64,000 nt of DNA, taken from the NCBI GenBank assembly GCA_028023455.1, contig JAQFVV010000321.1:186001-250000 (forward strand). The letters are read 5' to 3'. The notes under the pieces were generated by a model. That model searched no databases and was not told the origin of the DNA. It worked only from the letters and a program-made list of their open reading frames with translations. The position numbers and the translations under genes are program-made. Positions 27,001 through 39,000 of the stretch are shown piece after piece (the first letter of the stretch is position 1; each line of letters starts with the position of its first letter). This DNA comes from Epiperipatus broadwayi (taxonomy: Eukaryota > Onychophora > Udeonychophora > Euonychophora > Peripatidae).

Positions 27001-30000
27001 ATTTCTACTGAGACTAGAGAATTTATGAAGAAAAGAAGGAATATGAAGATATACAAAAATGATGCATTAAAAAGAATTGAATATCTCGAATTTTGTAAAA
27101 TGGTGCGGAAAAGAGTTGAAAATGATATAAGAAAGTATAACTGTGAACTAGCAAGGAAAGCTGTAGAAGAAAATAAAAGTCTTAAGAATGTAAAACAACA
27201 TTTTGGTATTGGTAGGAAATTTATATCTGCAATAAGAAAAAAAGATGGAATTATTACTAAAAGGAGAGATGACATCATGAAATTGGTAGAAGATTTTTAT
27301 CAAGAATTATATAGTAATAAAGAACAAGTACCTCCTATATCTATTACATCTTCCAAATTGCCCAGAATTTTAAATGAAGAAGTGAGACATGCAATTAAAT
27401 GTATGAAGAAAGGAAAGGCTCCAGGTAATGATGGAATTATAATTGATATATTAAAAGAAGCAGGTGAAGAAATAGAAAATTTTTTAGCAAAGTTATATAC
27501 CAAATGTCTAAATGATAAAGATGTACCGGATGATTGGAAGAATGCAGTAATAATATTAATATTTAAAAAAGGTGATAAAGAAGATATTAGAAATTACAGA
27601 CCTATCAGCCTTTTATCAGTTTTATATAAAATTTTTACCAAGATAATTACTACTCGTCTACAGAGAACATTGGATTTCCACCAACCAAGAGAACAAGCTG
27701 GATTTAAAAGTGGTTTTAGTACAGTAGATCATATCCAGGTATTGAGAGAAGTTATAGAAAGGACAAATGAATATGAGTTGCCATTATGCTTAGGATTTGT
27801 AGATTATGAAAAGGCATTTGATTCTATAAACATTTCTTCAGTGATTAAAGCATTAGATCATCAAGGTATAGATCCAGGATATTGTCATATTTTAAAGAAT
27901 ATTTATAAAAATGCAACAGCAACAATTAGATTACATAATGACACTGGGAAAGTCAACATTGAGAAAGGTGTAAGACAAGGTGACTCCATATCTCCAAAAC
28001 TTTTTACAGCAGTGCTGCATGAAGTATTTTGTGGATTAAAATGGGAAACTAAAGGAGTGAAAGTAAATGGTGATTATTTAAGTCATTTAGATTTCGCAGA
28101 TGATGTAGTTGTTTTTGCAAATAATGCTTCAGATCTGCAGGAAATGTTGCAGGAATTATCAGATGAAAGTAGGAAAGTAGGACTAAAGATAAATGTTAAA
28201 AAGACTAAAGTAATGTTTAATCGATTTGCTCAAAATATGAAAATAAAGATTGATTATGATGAATTAGAAGAAGTTAACAGTTACAAATACCTTGGTCAGA
28301 TTATTAATACAGATGGAAACATAATGGAGGAAATTAATCATAGAATTAAACTTGGTTGGAGTGCTTTTGGTAGAAATAACTTGATACTAAAAGGAAATAT
28401 GCCTATGTGTTTGAAAAGGAAGGTTTTTAACAAATGTGTTTTACCAGTTCTTACTTATGGATCTGAGACTTGGACACTTAATAGAAGAGCAATTCAGAGA
28501 CTTCAGACCACTCAAAGAAGTATGGAGAGATGTATGTTGGGAGTAACAAGAAGAGATCGTAAACGCAATGTATGGGTAAGAGAACAAACAGGTGTTACTG
28601 ACCTCATTGAAAAAATTAAAAGATTGAAGTGGAGTTGGGCTGGACATATTGTTAGAAGAGATGATAATAGATGGACAATTGAAATTTTAAACTGGATTCC
28701 AAGAGATTGTAAAAGACCCAGAAAGAGACCACATGTGAGATGGATGGATGAAATAAGAAAGTGTGCAGGGGTGATGTGGAGAAGAGAAGCTAAAGATCGG
28801 AGAAGATGGATTAAACTTGGAGAGACCTTCATCCTGCAGTGGATTGATAATGGTTGATAATGATGATGATGATGACATATATCTGAAAAATTTTCTGATC
28901 ACTCGTTTTGATCTGATTCATATTTTATTTTATAATTAGTCTTCTCAGTTGTTTTATAGACTTACATCAGAAACTAAGCAACCTCATAGAAGTTATGATG
29001 TATATATTGAGTTAGTCATTTTGTGTCACCACTTATTTTTAGATGCATTACTTTGATTTTAAAAGGGTCGGGGCAAAAAAAAAGGGTGGAAAGAAATAAG
29101 GTATGAAATTTAAATATTGCTAATATTAAAGAATAAAAGAATGAAGATAATTGAGGAGCTCCTATTGAAACAGACAGATCGAAGAATCGATCTTAGTTTC
29201 ATGGTTGTCATTTAAGAACGGTAATTCTAAACCACTATTTACCCGCAATGAGACTTTTTCTATTCCCAGCCACATAAATTTTAAGTTATTTATTTTGTGT
29301 TTGTTTAAAAAGAATTTAATGTAAAGAGTATGTGTATAAATGTCACAAATCATGATAAATAACATTCGTGTGTGTGTGGTTTGTGGATTTATATTAGCTC
29401 AATTTAAAAGTTTCAATTGCGTGTATATTTTCTTTAAATTTTAATTTTGCAAATTATACAAAGTCATTTAAAAATGCTGATCAAAAGTCACATTCCTTTG
29501 ATCAGTATTTTTAATCAAAATCTTACTTGTACAAATGTATAGAATAATTAATTTGTACTTTGATAAATTAAGATAATGAATTTATATTTTTGTATTCACG
29601 AATTCCGATGTAATTGTTTTGTCAATTTAGAATCATGTATTAAATTTAAAAATAAATGAAAACGGAACGTAGAACTCTTATCAAGAAAGGCAAAGGCTAT
29701 TGTATAGTCAAAAATTAGATATTGCTGGAGGCCGAAAATCAAAGGAGGCGGAGTTATGAACAAAAACTAGGCAGAAAGGTCAACCGTAGCCATCTTAAAT
29801 ATAAGATAGACACTCTAACTTTTGACTTGGCTGTGCTTAGATCGTCTCAAGACAGCAAAGTAGTTGTTCCAGAGAAATCACTTCAACCGTTATTAAGAAG
29901 TTGCCCGGTAAACTGCAATAATGATGGGCTAAAGTCCAAGAAGCTGATTCCTGTTCTGCCAATTTAAATCTTTCATACCGCTGATCTGTAATGTTTTCCG

Positions 30001-33000
30001 TGCTTCCAGTCTTCCAAATTCCAACATTTAAATTAACCATGCCTTTCTAAGAAATTCAAAATGCGCGCCTACGTTCTTCATACATATCACCGCAAGAAGA
30101 AAAGCCGGACGAAGAAAGAATGGTAACTTTTGTTACATGAACTTTTTAACTTTCCTCTCAGTAATAATTTTATATTTAATCTGTTAACCTAATTAATTGC
30201 ATGTAAATTTCTTGTTTTCCATTTGAAAATGTTACACTAAAACCTGTCAGTAAATTTCTTCTCTAATATTTCTGTGCTCTAGTCTTTAGATGATAATTTA
30301 TAAATATTTGTGCCTAATAATAATAATTCATTAGTGAATACATTTATATTTTACTATTACTTATTTTTACAAACAAACGATGCCAATAATAATATTTTTC
30401 AACTCTAGTTAAAGTCAGTAAAGTTATTTTATAATATTTATTATATTGATTTTAAAAGTAATGTCCTTTTATTGAACTAAAAATTGTCCCGTTTATGTTG
30501 AGTTGAGAAATATTCCAGTACTTTTATTGTTCCTTTTTATTTGTCATGATACTGTAATCTATACTTCAAATCTCAAATATTTAAAATAGTCTAAAATTTT
30601 ATTATATTATTTTTATATATGAACGGAGTAATAATATAAGTGAATATTTTATTGCTATTATTACCTTCCGAACAATCTGGGGAGTTATGGGTTTCAGAGT
30701 GAAATTAATTAATTATTACTTTTGCGATCGTTTGATTTCGCCATGTTTTTATTGAATAGTTATATCGGACTGTTGCGTAGAAAATGTTTCGGAGAGAAAA
30801 GGTTTTATATAATTTCGTTTTAAAATCCACTTCCGACCACTCTTCCTCGATGTTACTGTGGCAATGCCTTTACCTTCGCTTAAGTTGGCGTCTCGTTTTA
30901 CTACCACATGGAGAGAAAGAAATTCTTCTCCAGGTAATCTCTTGGGTCACCGGGGTTCGAAAATGAGCCCGGCTGGTTGTAGTGTCCCGGATCTACTTGG
31001 GGGCATTAAGACTTGTCAAAGTACAAGCCGCCCGGTATTCCGTTAATGCACCGCAAGTTATTATTTGTAGTATACCTTAATCCCTGCAACCATCAGTACA
31101 TCAGTATTATATATTATATTTTTATATAAAACCGCCTCCCATTTATCCGTATACGCAATGGTTTGAATCTATTTAAATAAAACAACTTAATATAAAATAG
31201 TAGTTAAATATTTTAAATGCTCCAGTTACTCTGATTCTCATATCGACCTATACAACCAGTTAAAACACATAAATATTGGCATGAGTTTTGTTAAGCAGTC
31301 TAAACCGATTATTAATGACTAGCAGCAATTTATTATAAAATACATATGAAAGTTTTACCGTACCTGTAAATGATATTATTCAATGCTTTCCATAATTTAT
31401 TAAAAAAATTATCTAATCTAATTTTGTCTCTCTTGCATTATTACTCTCGAAATCTAGTCAATCACCTGCTGTCTGTATCGACAACTTAAATATATACATC
31501 AAATTATTAGCCGTACCAATATCCCGAATATAAGATATCTATGAAATAGCTGATTGTAGATAATTTAGTCTGTGTTTTTTTCGATGAGCTAGTAAAGGGA
31601 AAACCCCGTACCGTTGTAATGTTGTCATCGGTTAGTCATGCCAGGGTTTTGGGTTTGAATTTAGTTTGCATTTTGGAATTTATTCCTAGACGTGGACTGG
31701 GTTTGAATTCGGATTACTGTGTGTGACTAAGCATGGTGATTTTTACCGGTACACTATGTATAATAGCATTTTATTTTTAACATTTTATAATTTTCAAACA
31801 CTTGCAAATTTTTAATCAGTGCTGTTTTATTTTTGTATTTTTATGATTCTACATTTTTAATATTGCAAATTACCAAACAATTAGTTCTATAAAGCAAAAA
31901 TTCATAGCGTACAAAAATTCTCCCAAAAAGAGAAAATTATGCAAGATTCATCAAGATTAGTGCAATAATTGTTGAGTTATACAGTAATAAATGAACAAAC
32001 TTTCACATTGATATAATAACTGGCTGTACCTGCGACTTTACTGTCATTATCAAATTAAAAGAATGTAATGTATCTGATAATTCAAATATATTTAAATAAT
32101 ATTTATATGAAGTAATAATATATGAATTATCAACATTAGGTAAAAGTAACGATTGTAACACATTTTTATAAACAATATTGTAGGTCCTTTTTAACTGCTG
32201 TTAATAACTCGTATTATTATTTCATGTAAACATTCTTTAAATATATGTTAATTCTCAACTACATTACATTGTTTTACTTTTATTAATGTGAGCAAAGCTG
32301 ACCTGTGGCTTTGCATGTTTAGTAGTAGAATAATAATAAAAATAAAAGTATAAAATAATATAATACAGTTGATTACTAAATGTATTTCTAATTTATATAT
32401 ATAAGGAAGATATATTTGGAGTACAAAATTTTTTTTAATGTTTTATTATGTAAATTTTAATTTTTGATATATTGAATATCAAATAAAAATTTCCCTCCCT
32501 AATTCACTCCATTTCTCTAGCTGTCCCATTGCATTATTTGAAAGTTCGATCTTTGAAAATATTTACATATTCCACTTTCAACCTCTTGCTGAACCCTCAC
32601 ATTAGTAAAAGATAAGATAATAAAATATACTTATGTATACCCTTCTTGATTTAGATGTATTGAATACCAAATAAAATTTTTACTCATTAATTCTTTCCAT
32701 TTTTCTGGCTGACCCCTTGTCTCGGTATAAAATTTGATAATTAAAATATATTTACATAATACTTACATGAAATAATTATCAACAGTAGTATCACAAAAAC
32801 TATAACTTTTATTAAATACAATAACAATTTTTAAATAAATCATTTTAAATTTCACATTAAATAATTTGTAAAATGGCTGTAAAATTTTAATATTATCATA
32901 ATATATGCAAGTGAGAAATTGAGTTTAATAATTTAAAATATCTTTATTCAATAAAGTTTTATCTGGTTTAGCAAAAACTGATATCTCTTCATTTCTGTAG

Positions 33001-36000
33001 TATATATTTGAATACACAGGCTACAACATCTTACTTTATCATGTGAGAATATACTTAAAAAGAAATGATAAAAGTTTATCAAATTCAATATTTCTTTTGC
33101 TATATCTGTGGCATTTTAAAATTTATTTTAAAATTGTATATTGTATTTAATAAAAGTTATATTTTTCTAATACTGCTGTTGATAATTATTTTATGTAAAT
33201 ATATTTTAATTATCAAACTTTCTACTGACACAAGACAGCCAGAGAAATGGAAAGAATTAATGAGTAAAAATTTTATTTGGTATTCAATATATCTAAAATC
33301 AAAAACGGTATACACAAATATATTTTAATTATCAAACTTTCTACTAATGTGAAGGTTTAGCAAAGGTTTGAAAGTGAAATATGTAAATATATTTTAATAA
33401 TCAAAGCTTTCTAATAATGCAATGGGACAGCTAGAGAAATGGAGTGAATTAGGGAGAGAAATTTTTATTTGATATTCAGTATATCAAAAATTAAAATTTA
33501 CATAATAAAACATTAAAAATATTTTTGTGCTCCAAATATATCTTCCTTATATATATAAATTAGAAATACATTTAGTAATCAACTGTATTATATTAGTTTA
33601 TACTTTTATTTTTATTACTATTCTACTAATACATGCAAAGCCACAGGTCAGCTTTTTTATATTAGTAAAATAAATCAATGTAATTGTATTTTTATATTGG
33701 GCTATTTCCACCATCTAATATGTGTGTTGAATGTCTTTAGAAAAGTTTAATTTTATTTAAATATTCCAAATGCATTTAACTGTTAGTAATATCACAGCAA
33801 ACAGGTTAGTATATGCACCAACTGTTAGTAATATCACAGCAAACAGGTTAATATATGCACTAACTGTTAGTAATATCACAGCAAACAGGTTAGTATATGC
33901 ACAACGTTTCGAGAGGTATTTTTCTCCCCTCTTCTTCAGGTGTTGCTGGCCTGACCAGTGACAGTGATAGCATGGGATTCGAACCTGGGTCCTTAGATTC
34001 TTGATTATTGAATTTTAAGGTAATGCTCTAACCAACTGAGTCATCCTGCCAAAGACATTCAACACACATATTAGATGATGAAAACAGTCCAATATAAAAA
34101 TACAGCTAGAACCCCATTATCACAAACCTTCAGAAAAACACAAAATCAGTGTAATGTAGTTGAGAATTAACATATACTTAAAGAATGTTTACATGAAATA
34201 ATAATATGACTTATTAACAGCAATTAAAAAAGACCTACAATATTGTTTATAGAAACGTGTTACAATAGTTATTTTTACCCGCATATATTATTAATTCATG
34301 TAAATATTTAAATATATTTTAATTCTTAACTACATTGCATTCTTTTAATTTGATAATGTCAGTAAAGCCACAAGTACAGCTAGTTACTATATTAGTGTGA
34401 AAGTTTGTTCGTTTATTACTTTATAACTTATATATTGCTTATAACACTTCTTTCATATACACTTCAATGCAACAAATTTTCTTAAAAACTTTTTTATTTT
34501 CCTTACAGTTCCGACTGTCCAGCTTTCTTCATCAGAGCTCTGATGAAGACTGCTGGGCAGTCGATACTGTAAGGAAAATAAAAAAGCTTTTAAGAAAATT
34601 TGTTGCATTGAAGTGCATATGAAAGAAGTGTTATAAGCAATATATATGATTATATAAAGATATGCAAAGAAAGTGAAAGAGAAGAATAAGAGAATATACT
34701 TTATAACTTAACAAATATTGCATTAATCTTGATGAATCTTGCATGATTTTCTTTTTTTGTGGAGAATTTTTCTAGGCTCTTATTTTTTGCTTTATGGTAC
34801 TTAATTGTTTTAAAAACTTTGATAATTCGCAATATTAAAAATGCATTGGAATCATGACCATTTTTTCCTAATGATGTCATAAAGGTGCAAAAATAGGGCA
34901 GCATTGATTAAAAAATTACAAGTGTTTGTAAATGTTGTGACCTATATATTGAAATACATACTAGAGAAATGAAGAGAATTATAGTTTTTGATAATCCAAA
35001 ATAAAATTTTATTGTATATATTTTAAATTAATTAAATTTTATTTGGAATGTATTTAATTTCTCTCTAACATATACCACTGTGTTAAAATTTCAAAGCTAT
35101 TTTAAAAATTAGTTTATCATATGAGAAACATAAAATAATTTACTGCAAAATTATTTTTTATTGTATTTAATACTGCTATTGATAATTATTTCATATAGAT
35201 ATTATATAAGTGTATTTTTATTATCAAACTTTCTACTAACATATGGATACAGGTAGAAAAAGTGAGGGAATTAAATAAAGTGAAGAAAAGTTTTTGTTGG
35301 TATTCAATGCATCAAAAATGGAATTTAAATAATGCGTAAATATATTTTAATTAACAAACTTTTTACTAATACAAGGATATAGCTAGAGAAGTGGAGAGAA
35401 ATAGTGAGAGAAATTTTTATTTCGTATTCTGTACATCAAAATCAGAAATGGAATTTAGATAATAAAACAAAATTTCTGCTACTCTGAATACATTGTCCTT
35501 ATATATATAAATTTGAAATATATTTTAATTATCAACTGCATTATTTTCTTTCATATTTTTATTCTATTAACATGAGCAAAATACAGATATAGCTAGTTTG
35601 TTATGAAACTAAAATAAAAAAATAAATTGACAGTTATTTGCTTAAGACACATATTATCACTTCAATTATCTCTAAAAATGTTAGACATTTCTAAAAACAA
35701 TACAGGAATCTTTTTTTTTTCTTAATTTGTAGCATAATTCTTTCTATGAAAGAAGTAATAAAAAACAGTTGTATCTGGATTTATAAAAATTAAAAGTGAG
35801 AAGATACGATCGTTATTTTTTTTTTAATAAAATAAAGATATTGATTCAAATTAAAAAAAGCAAACAAAAAACATGTGAATAAATATTGTATTTGATCATT
35901 ATTTGTCGGCAATAGACGTCAAAAAAAGAGACAGCTTCTAAAACTAATTCCTTATTATTTTAACATATATTTCTATGACTCTGAATTCATGACCAATGAA

Positions 36001-39000
36001 AGGATATAATGGAGTACGAAAAAATGATATATGTGAATTTGTTGAATAGAGTTCTTATTGTATTGGCAATTAGAAATATGTTTTGATTGTAAAAGAACAA
36101 GAAATAATGAAATGTATAACATTTCTGCTTTAAAAAAAAAAGGTAAGTCATTTTATTCTATAAAAGTTTTGTTATAGGGGCATAGTTTATATTTGAAGGA
36201 AATGAATAGTAAATTAAAATGTAAATATTTATTCTTTTATTTCATATAATAGTAATGCAATATGTTTTTTATTTATTTGTGAATATTAAATAAAATAGTA
36301 GTTGTAATTTTATAATGTTTCTAACTATTCTTAAATGTTATCATTTAAGTTTTCATCTCTCAGAGACACATGTAAAAGAGAAAATGAACAACCTGTATTT
36401 GAAGTGATCACTTCGGCAGGATCTCTTTGGCCTGTTTTGGTAGTTACCCAAGTAGGTTCATTAAAATTGTATGAAAGTAAAATGATCTTTAAAATTAATA
36501 GTTATTGTGGAATTTATTCTTAATTATTTTGAAATCTTGTTTTTTTTATTTTGATTATTAAATTATCTTTGTACATTCTAGCATGTTATTGCAATTAGTT
36601 TAACAAAACATGAATCATCATATTTTCTTTTAATTATCATTAATAATAAAATAAAATTTAGTTGTTGTTTTTTGCTGTTATCTTTAATAATTTATTTTTG
36701 TGTAGCACTCATATTTTTAAAATATTAAGTTAACACTAACACAAGCCATAGTGATTAATGGATGCCAGAAGGTTAGTGCTTCAAAATCCCTATCTAGTGC
36801 TACTATATCCAGCTAGTTTCTAGTATTAAACAATTCTAAACAAAGCAAAACTCTCCATACAGTAGTGCCATCTTGTGCCAACAAGAGCAATCAATGGATG
36901 CCAGAAGGCAGCCATTGTGCTCTCAGATCCAAGGCTCCTCACTGACGAAGGCCACAAGCCAGAAACTAGTCTGAGGTTATTGAATGAGTAGGCACTAGAT
37001 AGGGATTTTATGCACAAGCCTTCTGGCATCCATTGATTGCTCTTGTTGGCACAAGATGGCACTACTGTATGGAGAGTTTTGCTTTGTTTTGAATTGTTTA
37101 ATAACAATTATGTGCTAGTATGAGATAGTGATCATGTGATGTTTAGTAGTTTCTAGTATATGGCTTTGATCAGTGAGAAGCCTTGGATCTGAAAGCACTG
37201 CACCTAAATCTTTGGATCTAATGCATCCCTCCAGCAGCAACATTTTATCTTTTTAGGTAACTATAAAGCTATGAGCCCAAACTGAAAGCACAATAATGTT
37301 TGTAATCCAAGCTAATTCACTTGTATAATTATACAGATCTGAACCCAATTCAGTATCTATATATTTTGGTGTCCTTGGCTATCAACATTCTTTGAAGTGG
37401 GTTCAGATCTGTATAACTAAGGATTGAAAACATTGTGTTTTCAGTTTGGGTTGATAGCTTTATAATTAACTAAAAAGGTAAAAGGTGACTGCTAAAGGGA
37501 AGCATTAGATCCAAAAATCAAGTTGCAGAGTCTCAGATTCAAGACTTCTCTCTGATGAAAGTCACAAGATAGAAACTGATCTGGTAAATTTAGATGAGTG
37601 GGCACTAGATAGAGAAATTGATGCACTAAGTGGCAATATTGTATCGAGAAAGTTGCTACTGTATAATATTCTGTTGTTTGAATTGAATGTTTTTTGTGTG
37701 TTTTCTGCATTGCGGTATAATTATTAGTGCATGCCAAACAATATATCACATTATTTTTTTCTTTTACTATTAAAATCCTCATTAGAAATAGTAATTTAAT
37801 CTTTTCCAGAGTCATTTATTATAAGTTTAATAATTAATATTCATTGTTTATGCAAAACACAATAGATAGCTTTGGGGCAAAATGTACAGAGTGAAATATT
37901 GCTCTTAATGAAAAATTACTAATAAAGGCATTTGAGTTTTAATGATCTTTCTGTTGCATTAATATATACAGAGTTGTTTCAAATGTGAAATATTTTTTTC
38001 TTCTTAATTAAGTAGGGCTCTGAAATTTATCCACTTTAGAGAGTATTATTATTTATGTTATTACTGGTATTACAGAGCCTGTTTAGGCCCATCTTAAAGT
38101 TGTAGGCTGAGTTTAAATTATTTTTTGATATATATTTTATTATTCGTATGTAATGTTTATCAATAGACATTTGATCATAATTTATGAATTATGTATAATT
38201 TGATAAATAATTTTTTTTTTTTTCAGAATTCTTTATTATTTTGTTGTCTTCCTCTTGTGGATAACAAAGTTACACATGGTATTATTCATTAGTAAGTTTT
38301 ATTTTTTAATTATTATTATAGATATATTGTTGTTTTTGTTATATTAAAATACACCATAGTATTTCTTTCTTTGTAACTTTTTCATGACATTTTTGGACAT
38401 TGAAAATCTTAAATAATAGCAAACCTATATGATATTCATTATTATTATATATATATATCCACACATATACTGCAATTTCAATTTTAAGAAATATATTTAA
38501 AAAACACAGACATTAATAAAAATGATTAATAACAAATGGATACATTATAGTTAAGAATTTAGTAATATAATACTTTTTTTTTTTTTTAACCTATTAACTA
38601 TCATACTTTTGTACTTTTAGAAATTGGTTAAGACACTTTTTGCATTAACTTCCATTTGAGAAAATAAAATGTTATATGTTATCAGAAAGTGTAAATATCA
38701 AAGAATGTAATAAAGTTAAAAATATATAATCATTATCATTAAAACAGTAATAAATAATAAATAAGATTTTAACATTTTAAAAATTGAGATTTTTTTTATT
38801 AGTTAATAAATTATAAATTTTGAAGTGAAGATTATTTGCTGTTTTTAAGTTAGCTAGTTTTACATCTATATTAAATATGCCTTTTGAGTCCCTCCTTATA
38901 TGTAATTTTTATGGTTGTTATTCTATAATTATTTCACTATATTACTTTTTCACATGATCACCATTTCCTACGCTCACATAAGCTATTAAAACAGTAGCAA

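Larger units (their letters stand above)
25572..28874 (+). mobile_element. Near full-length RTE-clade LINE with perfect 11-bp target-site duplication
   Basis: The element lies between direct copies of ACATATATCTG (25561-25571 and 28875-28885). It begins GGCTGCAG, has a 5' region of about 330 bp, one long coding region (endonuclease then reverse transcriptase) and a short 3' end with a TGATGATGATG tail (28857-28874) instead of poly-A. That tail and the single-ORF layout are RTE hallmarks. It is inserted in AP5M1 intron 2 in the same orientation as the gene. The intact duplication and long open frame show it is young. One frameshift at the A8 run 26481-26488 splits the ORF. Confidence 0.95.
33687..34104. 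mobile_element. TIR element (54-bp inverted ends) with a tRNA-type SINE inside
   Basis: The left end 33687-33738 (tatattgg...catctaatatgtgtgttgaa) returns as reverse complement at 34051-34104. Only the stretch between them, 33739-34050, is SINE and tandem repeat. It interrupts the right arm of the large foldback, so it inserted later. Confidence 0.75.
31975..34435. mobile_element. Large foldback with about 1-kb arms made partly of repeated units
   Basis: The left arm (about 31975-32880) and right arm (about 33060-34435) are imperfect reverse complements around 33.0 kb. Examples are tcaactacattac / gtaatgtagttga and gctgacctgtggctttgcat / atgcaaagccacaggtcagc. The arms contain repeats of a 130-150-bp unit (a tatattttaattatcaaactttct start, then gctagagaaatggag..gaatta, then tttttatttg.tattca) in inverted orientation. 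The right arm is interrupted by the TIR element at 33687-34104. The 87-codon frame 33065-33328 is composed of these units and is not a gene. Confidence 0.7.
36741..37660. mobile_element. MITE family A copy interrupted by two other hairpins
   Basis: The outer copy starts caagccatagtgattaatgg (about 36741) and resumes at agtttctagtatatggctttgatcag (about 37138). It resumes again at aggtgactgctaaaggg (about 37484) and ends near 37660. Inside the first break is a full family A hairpin (36828-37137), and inside the second a different hairpin (37258-37476). The 93-codon minus frame 37107-36826 is only the hairpin. Confidence 0.7.

Noticed and set aside
26470-28902. Minus-strand frames opposite the LINE (26470-26739, 26877-27278, 28512-28832 and others)
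   Set aside because: Antisense shadows of the RT coding strand, with no domains.
33778-33903. CRISPR-like array (three 42-bp repeats)
   Set aside because: Units are contiguous without spacers and belong to a eukaryotic SINE tail.
33975-34043. Functional tRNA gene on the minus strand
   Set aside because: Good A and B boxes but abnormal middle and no acceptor stem; it is a SINE head.
36364-36451. Exon 3 starting after the stronger acceptor ctctcag
   Set aside because: Joined to exon 2 it gives TAA within four codons. The upstream AG at 36348-36349 keeps the frame and restores family residues.
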